Shown: in pieces, positions 7,017 to 16,001 of the stretch | How positions within the stretch are numbered: position 1 is the first letter of the stretch | Layout: each line of letters starts with the position of its first letter | From: a virus | Length of the DNA stretch: 32,535 nucleotides | IMG/VR virus record: IMGVR_UViG_3300037882_001201 | Span: 1 to 32,535 of that record | Strand: one strand, 5' to 3' | Notes under the pieces: model-generated | The model's input: the letters and a program-made list of their open reading frames with translations, nothing else | What the model was told of the DNA's origin: nothing | Database searches by the model: none | Program-made: the position numbers and the translations under genes

Positions 7017-7364
7017 ATGAAAAAAATAATAATACTTAGCTTACTAATCTTTACGTCTTGCAAGAAGGACGAAAAAGAAACCAATTTAACAACACAAATT
7101 ATTAATCCTATTACATTAGATGTAATTGGTCAAAGTCTTTATCCAAATGGACAAATACTACTTATAAAAAAGGGAAGTACAGCAATAGATAGTGTTTATA
7201 ACACAAAAAGAACAAACATAAAAGTAAATAAAGACGACACTTTAATAATAACAGACTCAGATTTAAATTTACACTCTATAAAAATATACCTAGATAAAAA
7301 AATATCATTAGATACTTCAATAGCATGGAATCAATTCTTTAATCTTAAATACATAATTAAATAG
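7017..7364 (+). CDS. putative phage lipoprotein, 115 aa
   Basis: The N-terminus MKKIIILSLLIFTSCKKDEKE is a clear type II signal peptide: two lysines, a hydrophobic stretch, the lipobox FTSC with Cys15, then a charged tether. The remainder is predicted mostly beta strand with Thr/Ile/Asp and resembles no enzyme I know. It would be exported and lipidated. Phage lipoproteins outside the lysis cassette often block superinfection at the cell surface, but nothing in the sequence proves that here. The stop TAG shares its last G with the GTG start of the terminase small subunit. Confidence 0.65.
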   Translation: MKKIIILSLLIFTSCKKDEKETNLTTQIINPITLDVIGQSLYPNGQILLIKKGSTAIDSVYNTKRTNIKVNKDDTLIITDSDLNLHSIKIYLDKKISLDTSIAWNQFFNLKYIIK

Positions 7365-7801
7365 TGGCAGCTCCAAAGCATAACCTATTTGCTTTAGGCA
7401 ATAATGGTGGCAGACCTCGCAAATACGAAACCGCAGAAGAAATGGAGTTAAAGATTAATGAATACTTTAACTGGTGTATAGAGAATAAGATGGAAATAGC
7501 CGTAAATGGTTTGGTTTTATACTTAGGGTTTAGTCACAAGTCTAGCCTATACGAATATCAAGAGAATGAAGAGTTTACCGACCTAATTAAAAAGGCACGA
7601 ACTGCCGTTGAAATGTCATACGAATTAGATTTAAGAACCTTTAAGTTTGGTGGGGCTGTATTTGCCTTAAAGAATATGGGATGGACGGACGTAACAACAC
7701 AAAATGTAAATCAAACAGTAACGAATGTCGAAGCAAGTTTCGGTACAACTATATCAACCCCACAGCAATCAGGCGAAGATACACCATTCAATAAAGAATG
7801 A
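7364..7801 (+). CDS. terminase small subunit (DNA-packaging protein)
   Basis: A GTG-started 145-residue protein: 'MAAPKHNLFALGNNGGRPRKYETAEEMELKINEYFNW', then 'GLVLYLGFSHKSSLYEYQ' (a DNA-binding HTH region, ~49-66), then 'LIKKARTAVEMSYELDLRTFKFGGAVFALKNMGWTD'. This order is standard for the small subunits of Bacteroidota phage terminases, which recognise phage DNA and regulate the large subunit. The C-terminal ~26 codons overlap the large-subunit gene in a different frame. GTG at 7364 is the only start consistent with the conserved 'AAPKxN' N-terminus. Confidence 0.85.
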   Translation: MAAPKHNLFALGNNGGRPRKYETAEEMELKINEYFNWCIENKMEIAVNGLVLYLGFSHKSSLYEYQENEEFTDLIKKARTAVEMSYELDLRTFKFGGAVFALKNMGWTDVTTQNVNQTVTNVEASFGTTISTPQQSGEDTPFNKE

Positions 7802-8942
7802 TAATCATAAGTACTATGTGTTAGCGATTGGTCGGCAGTTTGGTAAGTCGTTACTAGCTGTTAATCAAGTGTTAGATTGGTTTTTTAACGTACCTAATTG
7901 TAGAATTGGATGGGTTTCACCTATCTATAAACAATCAAAAAAGGTTTACAAGGATATTGAGAGTGCTTTTGGTAATAACCAACACGTATTCAAATCACAT
8001 AACGGAACGGAACTAACTTATAAAGGACACAACAATAGTACTATTGAGTTCTTTAGTGCTGAGAGATATGACAATATAAGGGGTTTTACATTTGATTACT
8101 TAGTATGTGATGAGTTTGCCTTTATGGATAGCGAAGCATGGACTGAGGTGTTAAGAGCAACTGTATTAGTAAAAGGGAAAAAGGTATTACTAATTTCAAC
8201 GCCTAAAGGTAAAAACCATTTCCATCAAATCTTTAATTTAGAAAGTCAAAACCCACAATACAAGTCATTTAAAATGACTTCATACGATAACCCTATCATT
8301 AACCCTACTGAGATAGATGATGCAAGGTTAACATTGCCTGACCACGTATTTAGGCAAGAATACCTGGCTGAGTTTATTGACGGTGGTGCTGGAATGTTTA
8401 ACGACTTAACAATTATAACTAAGTCCGAGAAAACAAATAGAATGTATGCAGGGTTGGACATAGGTAGGGCAGACGACTACACGGTGTTAAGTGTGTTTAA
8501 TTCAAATGGAGAAATGTATTACATTGAAAGGTGGAATAAAGACACATGGAATAATATAGTTAACAAGGTTGTTCAGAGAATAAACGAGTTTGGGTGCTAT
8601 ACATTGGTGGAGGTAAACGGTATTGGTGATCCTATTTTTGAACAAGTTAAATCAAAGGTTAAAAACCCAAATCTAATTAATCCATTTGTAACAACCTCGA
8701 AAAGCAAACAGGATATAATAGAACAGTTAGTTGTGGCAAATCAATCAAAGGAATTAAAAATACTAGATAAAGACTGGTTATTAAAAGAGTTAGACTTATT
8801 TACATACGAATATAATCCAAAGACAAAGAGTGTAAGGTACTCCGCACCAAATGGCTTCCATGATGATGGTGTTATGTCAACAGCAATAGGTTATCATTGC
8901 TTAAAATCGTTAAAGCTAAGTGGTGTTTATGATGTTAGGTAG
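7725..8942 (+). CDS. terL: terminase large subunit (packaging ATPase and nuclease)
   Basis: A 405-residue motor protein that pumps and cuts phage DNA at the portal. The start at 7725 gives the conserved 'LYQPHSNQAKIH' adenine-binding N-terminus, even though it overlaps the small subunit by 77 nt. The Walker A-like motif is GRQFGKS (36-42). Walker B is FDYLVCDE (123-130). 'LLISTPKGKNHF' (~155-166) is the coupling motif. The RNase H-like nuclease domain shows 'YAGLDIGRADDYTVL' (Asp245 and neighbours) and 'FHDDGVMS' (Asp380/381), matching the metal-binding acidic residues. No truncation is visible. The first late-type TTAGCCA motif follows 3 nt after the stop. Confidence 0.95.
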   Translation: MSKQVSVQLYQPHSNQAKIHHSIKNDNHKYYVLAIGRQFGKSLLAVNQVLDWFFNVPNCRIGWVSPIYKQSKKVYKDIESAFGNNQHVFKSHNGTELTYKGHNNSTIEFFSAERYDNIRGFTFDYLVCDEFAFMDSEAWTEVLRATVLVKGKKVLLISTPKGKNHFHQIFNLESQNPQYKSFKMTSYDNPIINPTEIDDARLTLPDHVFRQEYLAEFIDGGAGMFNDLTIITKSEKTNRMYAGLDIGRADDYTVLSVFNSNGEMYYIERWNKDTWNNIVNKVVQRINEFGCYTLVEVNGIGDPIFEQVKSKVKNPNLINPFVTTSKSKQDIIEQLVVANQSKELKILDKDWLLKELDLFTYEYNPKTKSVRYSAPNGFHDDGVMSTAIGYHCLKSLKLSGVYDVR

Positions 8943-8945
8943 CAC

Positions 8946-8980
8946 TTAGCCAATTCAATTCTTTTTATATTTATATATAA
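8946..8980 (+). promoter_or_regulatory. TTAGCCA / TA-tract motif, copy 1
   Basis: TTAGCCA at 8946-8952, then a TA-rich tract (TATAT from 8966, TATATATAA at 8972-8980), then ATG at 8988. The same 7-mer plus TA tract occurs in three other gene-preceding gaps. It looks like a phage promoter different from the host consensus; function is inferred. Confidence 0.5.
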
Positions 8981-8987
8981 AAGGCAA

Positions 8988-9578
8988 ATGAAAGTACCTA
9001 GTAAGTGGAGTGAGTTAACAATTGATAAATTCTATCTATTAAATGAGGCTTCAAAATTAGATTTTAAAAATGATGAAATAAAATCATTTGCTATTCTTGG
9101 TGCAATAACAGGTAAAGAGCCTGAATACTTTGAGAATATTCCAATTAATTTATTAAAGAAGTATCTAAACGATGCATCTTTTATTTCTACTGAAATTCCT
9201 AAAAAAAAGGCTGCAATATCTTTTAAATTAAAAAATAGAAGGTTTGAGTTTGATATGTATTTGAGGGATAGTATCGCATCTTGCTTTATTGATATTAGCG
9301 AATACGCTAAATCCCCAAATGAAAATATACACAATGTTCTCTCAATATTTGCTTATGAGTTAAATTGGTTTGGAAAACGAAAACCAAAAACAATAAAGAA
9401 TCAAAAAGAATATGCCGAATTATTTTTAAAAAATCTAACAATTGATCTTGCTATGAGTTATAGCACTTTTTTTTTGAACAGTTGGGAGAAATTGCAGAGA
9501 GCTACAAAAACTTATTTGGTAAAGGAGAGACTGAAAGTATTGAAGATGGCGAAGAAGATGTTAGACCATCATTTATAA
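8988..9578 (+). CDS. tail assembly chaperone, zero-frame product (gpG-like)
   Basis: A 196-residue protein starting MKVPSKWSELTIDKFYLLNEASKLDF, with 'SFAILGAITGKEPEYFENIPINLLKKYL'. This opening ('P-x-x-W-x-x-x-T-I-x-x-F' and 'x-x-I-L-x-x-I-T-G') is common in a family I know upstream of tail genes in Bacteroidota phages. A run of nine T at 9467-9475 lies near its end, and the next ORF continues the family's usual C-terminus in the -1 frame. The zero frame runs only 34 codons past the slip site. By analogy with lambda gpG/gpGT these are chaperones that load the tape measure protein. The residues after the slip site (LNSWEKLQRATK...) are basic and not family-like, fitting a terminated minor frame. 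Confidence 0.65.
   Translation: MKVPSKWSELTIDKFYLLNEASKLDFKNDEIKSFAILGAITGKEPEYFENIPINLLKKYLNDASFISTEIPKKKAAISFKLKNRRFEFDMYLRDSIASCFIDISEYAKSPNENIHNVLSIFAYELNWFGKRKPKTIKNQKEYAELFLKNLTIDLAMSYSTFFLNSWEKLQRATKTYLVKERLKVLKMAKKMLDHHL
9467..9475 (+). other. probable -1 ribosomal frameshift site (T9)
   Basis: Nine consecutive T lie in zero-frame codons ACT TTT TTT TTG. A -1 slip after the TTT at 9471-9473 reads TTT GAA CAG TTG GGA, joining '...SYSTFF' to 'FEQLGEIAESYKNLF' and giving a fused product of about 255 residues. The -1 frame is closed by TAG at 9461-9463, just upstream, and has no ATG until well inside the ORF. An insertion/deletion error in the T run is the main alternative. Confidence 0.6.
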
Positions 9579-9754
9579 AACATTGGAGCTGGTACTATTT
9601 ATTAGATAATTTAAGTAATAATGATAGAAGTAAGTGGGATTTTTTTCTAAACATGAATACGATTGAGTTTATAAATACAATGGCATATTTTAAAGATAAA
9701 CAGGATTACATTATCAGTGAACAAAAGAGAATGACAAATGCCCATAAACGGTAA
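9482..9754 (+). CDS. tail assembly chaperone, -1 frame extension (gpT-like)
   Basis: This ORF is open from 9464 and has only TTG near its beginning, so it is best read as the frameshifted extension of the preceding gene. It contains an acidic linker (GKGETESIEDGEEDVRPS) followed by 'HWSWYYLLDNLSNNDRSKWDFFLNMNTIEFINTMAYFKDKQDYI'. The 'W-S-W-x-x-L-x-x-x-L-x-x-x-D' then 'x-x-F-x-N-x-x-x-Y-x-K' pattern closes the single-ORF homologues I recall from other Bacteroidota phages. As a fusion it would bind both the tail tube and the tape measure, as lambda gpGT does. Independent translation from TTG 9482 is possible but unlikely. Confidence 0.6.
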   Translation: MGEIAESYKNLFGKGETESIEDGEEDVRPSFIKHWSWYYLLDNLSNNDRSKWDFFLNMNTIEFINTMAYFKDKQDYIISEQKRMTNAHKR

Positions 9755-10331
9755 AGATATATTAGCTAGTTACTCACAAAAATTTGTTAATGCATTACAC
9801 ACTAGTTTGTCTAATGTCGACAGAGTTTCAGCAGGAGGTTTGTATCAAAGCATTAAAGCACCAGTAAAAATTTTAGGGCAAAAAGTAGTATTAGAAATAA
9901 GAATGGCAGACTATTGGGACTACGTGAATGAAGGTGTTGATGGATGGAATAGAAGTGTAGGTAGTCCGTTTAAGTTTAAGAAAGCAGGTAAAAGAATACC
10001 ATTGCAGAGTATGAAAGACTTTATGGCTAACAGAGGTATTCAACCTACAATGAATATTAAAAGGAACCAAGTAATAGCAAAGTTAAAGAGTAAGAAGCTA
10101 AAGAAAGCATTAAAAGCGGATAGCAAAGAAAAGGATTTAAATAGTGCAGCTTATGCAATAGGGTATAGCGTAAAGAAAAAAGGTATTAAGCCTACACACT
10201 TTGCAGATGATGTAATGCAAGGTCTTTTAAAAAAAGAATTAGAAAAGGAATTAAAATTAAAAATAGGTAGACAGATTAGAGTTGAAATAAAATTATTTAC
10301 AAATGGCAATAACAATAGCTCAAGCACCTAA
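9738..10331 (+). CDS. HK97 gp10-like tail completion / minor tail protein
   Basis: A 197-residue basic protein with 'LYQSIKAPVKILGQKVVLEIRMADYWDYVNEGVDGWNRSVGSPFKFKKAGKRIP' in its first half. The 'SL/SI - strand - A-x-Y-W-x-Y-V-x-x-G-V-x-G' layout is that of small tail-completion or head-tail joining proteins in Bacteroidota phages (HK97 gp10-like). The C-terminal half is Lys-rich and helical (KSKKLKKALKADSKEK). It overlaps the chaperone ORF by 17 nt and the next gene by 29 nt. Exact position in the virion is inferred from context. Confidence 0.6.
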   Translation: MPINGKDILASYSQKFVNALHTSLSNVDRVSAGGLYQSIKAPVKILGQKVVLEIRMADYWDYVNEGVDGWNRSVGSPFKFKKAGKRIPLQSMKDFMANRGIQPTMNIKRNQVIAKLKSKKLKKALKADSKEKDLNSAAYAIGYSVKKKGIKPTHFADDVMQGLLKKELEKELKLKIGRQIRVEIKLFTNGNNNSSST

Positions 10332-11550
10332 TACATTACAGCCAGCTTACAATGACTTAAACCATGTAGTTACTAGTACTAATTACACACAGGCAAATTT
10401 TAGATATGTATGTGATTTATATGTAAATGGTTCATCATCTTTTAAAAGAATAAAAATACCACCAGACCCCACGTTTGGAAGTGGATATTTTAATCCATCA
10501 AGAATATTAGAAGATTATTTAACTCACGATTTTGATGTATCAAACATCGCATCTTATACGTGCCCCAACTCATTGATAAGTTATATTGTAAAATTTGGGG
10601 AGGAGTATGGGCTTAGCTCTAGCGGAACTACCGTATATGCAGACCTTACTGTTCAATCAAAAAAGTTTATATGGAATGGTGTTTTTGATTACGAAGACTA
10701 TTGTAACGCAACATTTAGTAATTACCAGTCAGGCTCGACATCATCTAAGATGTTGACTAATGCACCTGATGGAAAAAAAGTGTTTATTGATAGTAGTACA
10801 GATAGTGGGAATGAGTTTATTTATGGCATAAATGCAAGCTCTGGCGATATTTATTATTTGTCAGTAGTTACTTTTGACTCGTCTATTACTCCGATTGGAG
10901 GTTATAGAATAAAAAACACAGACCAAGCACTTACTAATGATACTCAAAAAATGGTTGGATTCCCTTGTGGTATAAACATGAACGCCATATCAGCTAGTAA
11001 CATAGACATACTAACAGGTACGTTACCAATAATAACAAGTAGTGTGTATGGGTATACGTTGCAGTTTATTAAATTTAATTCCACAGCAACAAGTGAAAGC
11101 AAGACATATTACATTGACAGGACTTGTACACGCTATCCATTATATGAGTTGTATTTTCTAAATAAATTAGGAGGGTATGATACTTTTTCTTTTCTGAAGA
11201 AGTCTAATTTTAAGAGTGAAATAAAAAGAGAAACTTATAAAAGAAATTTTGGGGAGCTAACTAGTGCGACTAATTACTCTATAAATGAAAATCAAAGAGG
11301 GCGTAAAGATTACTCTACTGTTATAGACGATACAATTACATTAAGAAGTGACTATATAAATGAAGAAACACAAAACTGGCTAGAAGAGCTAGTTACAAGC
11401 CCTGATATTTATATGTTAAGAGATGGAGAGCATATACCTATTCAGATTGTAACATCTCAATTTGAAAGAGAGCAAACGGTAAACAAAAAGTTATTTAATT
11501 TAATTATAGATATTAAATTTAGTTATAAACGTTTTAGACAAAGAGGCTAA
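10303..11550 (+). CDS. phage tail structural protein, 415 aa
   Basis: A beta-rich 415-residue protein beginning MAITIAQAPNTLQPAYNDLNHVVTS, a start I associate with tail-tip proteins of Bacteroidota phages. 'FRYVCDLYVNGSSSFKRIKIPPDP' and 'YPLYELYFLNKLGGYDTFSF' (~281-300) are recognisable family segments, and the C-terminal 'TLRSDYINEETQNWLEELVTSPDIYML' ends the distal domain. Its place just before the largest tail protein and the tape measure suggests a distal-tail or baseplate component. No enzyme motif is visible. The stop codon shares its last base with the next ATG. Confidence 0.6.
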   Translation: MAITIAQAPNTLQPAYNDLNHVVTSTNYTQANFRYVCDLYVNGSSSFKRIKIPPDPTFGSGYFNPSRILEDYLTHDFDVSNIASYTCPNSLISYIVKFGEEYGLSSSGTTVYADLTVQSKKFIWNGVFDYEDYCNATFSNYQSGSTSSKMLTNAPDGKKVFIDSSTDSGNEFIYGINASSGDIYYLSVVTFDSSITPIGGYRIKNTDQALTNDTQKMVGFPCGINMNAISASNIDILTGTLPIITSSVYGYTLQFIKFNSTATSESKTYYIDRTCTRYPLYELYFLNKLGGYDTFSFLKKSNFKSEIKRETYKRNFGELTSATNYSINENQRGRKDYSTVIDDTITLRSDYINEETQNWLEELVTSPDIYMLRDGEHIPIQIVTSQFEREQTVNKKLFNLIIDIKFSYKRFRQRG

Positions 11551-14285
11551 TGGGAAGAACTAGAATAGATTTAGTAAGCAGTGGAAGTATTGATATGTAT
11601 GACGATGTTTCATCGCCTATTAATTTTGCAATAGCGGATATTAGAGAGCCAGAGAAGAGGGATGCTAGCTACTCTAAGACGATTAAAATACCTGCAACTA
11701 AAAACAATAATAAATTATTTACACATATATTTGATTTAGGATTAAGTGATAGTAGTTTTAATCCTAATAGAAAGGCTGATTGCATATTATACATAGATGA
11801 TGTTCCACAGATATATGGGTATTTACAATTACTAAGTATTGATGTTGACGATAAGAGTGACATGGTTTATAGCTGCTCTATTCGTGGACAAGTTGGAAAT
11901 ATATTCCAAAAGTTAGGTGATACGGAGTTAAGAGATTTAGATTATAGCTCTTACTCTCATACATTAAATAGGATAAATCAAAAAGCATCATGGACTAACA
12001 ACCATAGTAACGGCTATGTTTACCCTATGATTGATTATGGCTTTGATAATAATTTTAATTCATTTGACACTATACATTTTTTACCATCAATATTTTTAAG
12101 GACTTATATAGATAAAATATTTAGTTATACTGGATATACCTATGATAGCTCTTTTTTTGATAGTACTCATTTTAAAAATTTAATCATACCCGCTAATGAT
12201 GTATTAAAATATACTGAATCGCAAATTGCCGCTAAATTATTTGAGGCAAGTATTTCATCAAACGTAAATGTAACGGCTAGTAATTTTCCAGCTGCATTAG
12301 TTCCGTTTAATAATGATATAAGTGACCCAGCTAATGCATTTGATACTGGTATTAGTAGGTGGGTTGCCCCTACATCAGGATATTATAATATTTCATCCGA
12401 TGTTAGTTGGACTAGTAGCTCGGTAATTCCTACGTGGGTTGAGTTACAAAAGAATGGCAATAATACAGCAATAGCATCAACATATACACAAGCAATTAGC
12501 ACTACGGTTGGAACTATCAACGTAAACATTCAAAACCATTTTTTAAATGCAGGTGATTATATAGAAGTAAAGTTAAGGTGTTTTAGTGCTATATATAATG
12601 GTCAAACATATAACGTTAAAACAACTTCTAGGTTCAATAACTCAATACCTAATAATGGATTACAATATGGTGATACTGTTGATTTATCTTTAGCTGTACC
12701 AAATAAAATAAAGTGTAAAGATTTATTAAGTGATGTAATAAAAATGTTTGGACTTTATGTTGATGTTGATAAGAATGATAGTAATAGGTTATTAATTGAA
12801 ACAAGGGACGATTTTTATTCAAGTGGAACAATAAATGATTGGACTTATAAACTAGATAACTCACGGGTTTTAGAGGTTACTCCAATGGGAGAATTAGATT
12901 TTAAAGTTTTTAATTATAAATATAAAAGCGATAAAGACTCATACAATAGTATTTATGAAAGTAAATACAATGAAGTATATAGTAACAGGTCGGTTGAGGT
13001 TGACTCAGATTTTTTAACTAGAAATAGAACATTAGAAGTAATGTTTAGCCCTACTCCAGTTGTAGCATCTGCTGGGGATGACAAAGTGATGCCTAAAATT
13101 TGGGAGGCAGATAATTCAGGAGTTGTAAAATTCAAGCCTTCAAATATTAGATTACTTTATTATGGAGGTGTTTTAAATACTAATAACACATGGGTATATA
13201 CAGATAACGGAATATCATACAATGAAACAACTTATCCATATTGCGGGCACTTAAATAGTATAACAGCACCAACATTTGATTTAAGTTTTGCACCTCCAAA
13301 GGAGTTGTTTTATAATACAAATATTTATACTAATGCTAATGTTTATAATTTATATCATAAAAAACAAATAGAAGAAATTACAAGCCCTGATAGTAAAATT
13401 ATTGTTGGTTATTTTCATTTAACACCAACGGATATATTTGATTTAGATTTTAGAAATAAGTTTTATTTTGAAGGGCAATATTTTAGATTAAATAAAATAT
13501 ATGATTACGACCCGATAAACACACAAACCACACGCTGTGAGTTTATAAAAATAAAAGACGGAACAATAATAACAGCGAGTAGCTCAACTATAAATGGTGG
13601 AACAGGTATTTTACAAGGCGACCCAAAGCCAGTTGTAACGGGGCAAAGAAGTGGTATAATAGTTCAAGGCAGTGGAAACTCATTAGGAGGTAATTTAAGA
13701 AATGCAATAATTATAGGAGATAATAATTATGTTCATGGAGGAACCAATATAACATTAATCAATAGTAGTGGATGCACTATTTATGATGGGCTTAGTAATG
13801 TAAGTATATTCAATAGTAGCGGAACAATAGTAACGGAGAGTAACTCACTTATTATGTTCAACACAACAATTACAAGTGGTACAATAGCATCGCTAGGAAA
13901 TACAGAGTGGAGTAGCCACCCATACAATAGTAGTGATTATTATACAGATGGTGGCGGAACATGGGCTGTTGATAGTGCTGATTTGATTAACAATAAATAT
14001 AGACAGGTCGGTAAAACACTGTTCTGGAGTCTAGTAATTGAAGACTCAACATTTTCAGGTGGTGTTACGTTTCCTAATATAAAATTACCAAACGGATTAA
14101 TTGTTGGCTCTACGTTTGCGGAAAATGTAATTGTTTCCGATGGGTCACAAATGTACAACGATATATTTATTCTAGGAAACGAGGGTAATAATTATTTAAT
14201 AATAAAAGCGTGGGACTCGGGCCCTTTTAGCAACTCAACAAACATGGTTGACGTAGCTTTTTCATTAACATTTGAGATACAATAA
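11550..14285 (+). CDS. large tail protein (tail-tip / receptor-binding candidate), 911 aa
   Basis: The largest protein in the window. The N-terminal ~150 residues (MGRTRIDLVSSGSIDMYDDVSSPINFAIADIREPEKRDASYSKT...) resemble baseplate or tail-hub proteins. The 'YSKTIKIPATKNNNKLF' segment recalls Bacteroidota phage tail proteins. Residues ~250-370 are Ser/Thr/Asn-rich beta strands ('YNISSDVSW', 'VELQKNGNN') like a carbohydrate-binding jelly roll. The last ~250 residues contain short repeated turns ('IVQGSGNSLGGN', 'IIIGDNNYVHGG', 'ITLINSSGCT', 'VSIFNSSGTI') typical of a beta-helix found in host-recognition proteins. Immediately precedes the tape measure. Receptor binding is inference. Confidence 0.6.
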   Translation: MGRTRIDLVSSGSIDMYDDVSSPINFAIADIREPEKRDASYSKTIKIPATKNNNKLFTHIFDLGLSDSSFNPNRKADCILYIDDVPQIYGYLQLLSIDVDDKSDMVYSCSIRGQVGNIFQKLGDTELRDLDYSSYSHTLNRINQKASWTNNHSNGYVYPMIDYGFDNNFNSFDTIHFLPSIFLRTYIDKIFSYTGYTYDSSFFDSTHFKNLIIPANDVLKYTESQIAAKLFEASISSNVNVTASNFPAALVPFNNDISDPANAFDTGISRWVAPTSGYYNISSDVSWTSSSVIPTWVELQKNGNNTAIASTYTQAISTTVGTINVNIQNHFLNAGDYIEVKLRCFSAIYNGQTYNVKTTSRFNNSIPNNGLQYGDTVDLSLAVPNKIKCKDLLSDVIKMFGLYVDVDKNDSNRLLIETRDDFYSSGTINDWTYKLDNSRVLEVTPMGELDFKVFNYKYKSDKDSYNSIYESKYNEVYSNRSVEVDSDFLTRNRTLEVMFSPTPVVASAGDDKVMPKIWEADNSGVVKFKPSNIRLLYYGGVLNTNNTWVYTDNGISYNETTYPYCGHLNSITAPTFDLSFAPPKELFYNTNIYTNANVYNLYHKKQIEEITSPDSKIIVGYFHLTPTDIFDLDFRNKFYFEGQYFRLNKIYDYDPINTQTTRCEFIKIKDGTIITASSSTINGGTGILQGDPKPVVTGQRSGIIVQGSGNSLGGNLRNAIIIGDNNYVHGGTNITLINSSGCTIYDGLSNVSIFNSSGTIVTESNSLIMFNTTITSGTIASLGNTEWSSHPYNSSDYYTDGGGTWAVDSADLINNKYRQVGKTLFWSLVIEDSTFSGGVTFPNIKLPNGLIVGSTFAENVIVSDGSQMYNDIFILGNEGNNYLIIKAWDSGPFSNSTNMVDVAFSLTFEIQ

Positions 14286-14287
14286 AA

Positions 14288-16000
14288 ATGGCAAAAGAAG
14301 TAATAGCATATAGCATAGAGGCTGATAGTAATAAGGCTGGCAAGTCTTTAAGTGATTTAAAAAAAGAGTTTAAAGAAGGACAAAAGGAGCTATCTAATTT
14401 AACTAAAGGGACTAAAGAATATATAGCTCAATTAGAGAGGTTGGGCGGATTGAGAGATGATATAGGAGATTTACGCGACACTATAAATGCTTTTAATCCA
14501 GACCAGAAATTTAAAGCCTTATCGGGTGTTATAGGTGGTGTAGCTAATGGTTTTAGTGCAGTAACATCTGCTACTGCATTGTTTGGCTCTCAAAACGAAG
14601 AGTTAGAAAAAACTTTAGTGAAAGTACAAGCGGCTATGGCATTTAGCCAATCTATAAATCAATTAGGAGAGTTAAAAGATGGGTTTAAAAATTTAGGTTT
14701 AGTTATTAAAGCAGCTTTTGCAAGCAACCCATTGGGATTAATAGCCACAGGAGTTGCAGCCATAGCAACTGCTTTAACAGCTTTTTACTACTCAATGGAT
14801 AAGAGTAGTGATGCAACAAAAGAATTAAATAAACAATTAGAAGTTCAAAAAGCAAGTAACGAAATATTAAGTAGACAGATAGAGAGAGAGATAGGTGCAT
14901 TAAAAGCACAGGGTGCTAGTGAAGAAGAAGTAATAAAAGTAAAACGAAGATTAATATTAGCTAAAATACAAGAAGTTGAAACGTCAATAAAGTTGCATGA
15001 AAGCAAGATAAGAGATGTGCAGGATAACAATTCGATTCAGGAAAGTTATTTAGAGATAAGTGCATCTATCCAAAGAAAGTTAGGAAATGAAAAGGCTGCG
15101 GAGGTTTTTGAAAAAGCTATTCAAGAAAATAAAAAGGGCAGAGCAAAAGAGGATTTGGATGCAATAGAAAAAGAAAAACAAGATTTATTAGATTTTAAAC
15201 AAAATTTTGAGAATTTAAAATATGAAGAAATAAATTTAGAAAAGAAAAAAACAGAGAATTATATAACGGAATTAGGCAAAAGGAAAGATGCCGAGTTAAA
15301 GCATAGGCAAGATATTCAAAGGATGTTAGACGAGTCTGCTATTGCTGACTTAGAACGTAGAATAAATAGTGCACAAACTTTTGAAGAAAAACAAAAAGAT
15401 GAGTTTGCTGCTATGGATGAAATAGACTCTTTTTATAACTCTTTAGAAGAAAAAAAATCGGAACAAAGAAAAGAACTAACAAAAGAAGAGGTTAATTCAA
15501 GAATAGATACATACCAGTCAATGGCTGATGGAATAAAAAATATTACAGATTTAATTTTTAGTTTTCAGTTGAATCATGCTAAAGGGAATGCCGTTGCAGA
15601 AAAACAAATAAGGCGAAAACAGTTTAACGTAAATAAGGCTTATGGAGCTACAAGTGCGACTATTGATGGAATACAAGCTGTTCAAAAAACATTAGCAACA
15701 GGTGGAGCTTTAGCAATACCAGCATCAATAGGTGTTGGTGCTATGGCTACCGCAAATGTTTTAAAAATACTTTCACAAAAATTTGATGAAAGTGGAGGTG
15801 GTTCTAGCCAATCTGCTATTAATGTAACAGCACCAACAATAACATCACCTAGTCAAGGTAGCACTCAGTTAAATGCGGACGGCACAGTAAAACAACCAAT
15901 ATCTAATAATGAAAATGCAAGTAAAGTTTATTTAGTTGAAACAGATGTAACGAAATCACAAAAAAGAGTTAGTTCTATCGAGTTAAACTCTAAAATATAA
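14288..16000 (+). CDS. tail tape measure protein
   Basis: A 570-residue protein with an N-terminal helical, charged region (KAGKSLSDLKKEFKEGQKELSNLTKGTKEYIAQLERL), a Gly/Ala-rich hydrophobic stretch 'NPLGLIATGVAAIATALTAFYYSM' (~143-166), and long Lys/Glu coiled coils (~170-400). A second Ala/Gly-rich segment follows (~448-485, 'GALAIPASIGVGAMATANVLKIL'). This is the usual architecture of tape measure proteins, which set tail length and help DNA entry. At roughly 0.15 nm per residue the tail would be about 85 nm, fitting a short-to-medium siphovirus tail. Ends the tail module; a TTAGCCA motif follows at once. Confidence 0.85.
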   Translation: MAKEVIAYSIEADSNKAGKSLSDLKKEFKEGQKELSNLTKGTKEYIAQLERLGGLRDDIGDLRDTINAFNPDQKFKALSGVIGGVANGFSAVTSATALFGSQNEELEKTLVKVQAAMAFSQSINQLGELKDGFKNLGLVIKAAFASNPLGLIATGVAAIATALTAFYYSMDKSSDATKELNKQLEVQKASNEILSRQIEREIGALKAQGASEEEVIKVKRRLILAKIQEVETSIKLHESKIRDVQDNNSIQESYLEISASIQRKLGNEKAAEVFEKAIQENKKGRAKEDLDAIEKEKQDLLDFKQNFENLKYEEINLEKKKTENYITELGKRKDAELKHRQDIQRMLDESAIADLERRINSAQTFEEKQKDEFAAMDEIDSFYNSLEEKKSEQRKELTKEEVNSRIDTYQSMADGIKNITDLIFSFQLNHAKGNAVAEKQIRRKQFNVNKAYGATSATIDGIQAVQKTLATGGALAIPASIGVGAMATANVLKILSQKFDESGGGSSQSAINVTAPTITSPSQGSTQLNADGTVKQPISNNENASKVYLVETDVTKSQKRVSSIELNSKI

Positions 16001-16001
16001 G

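Noticed and set aside
14643-14649. Fifth TTAGCCA inside the tape measure gene
   Set aside because: It lies within coding sequence and is not followed by a TA tract; taken as chance.
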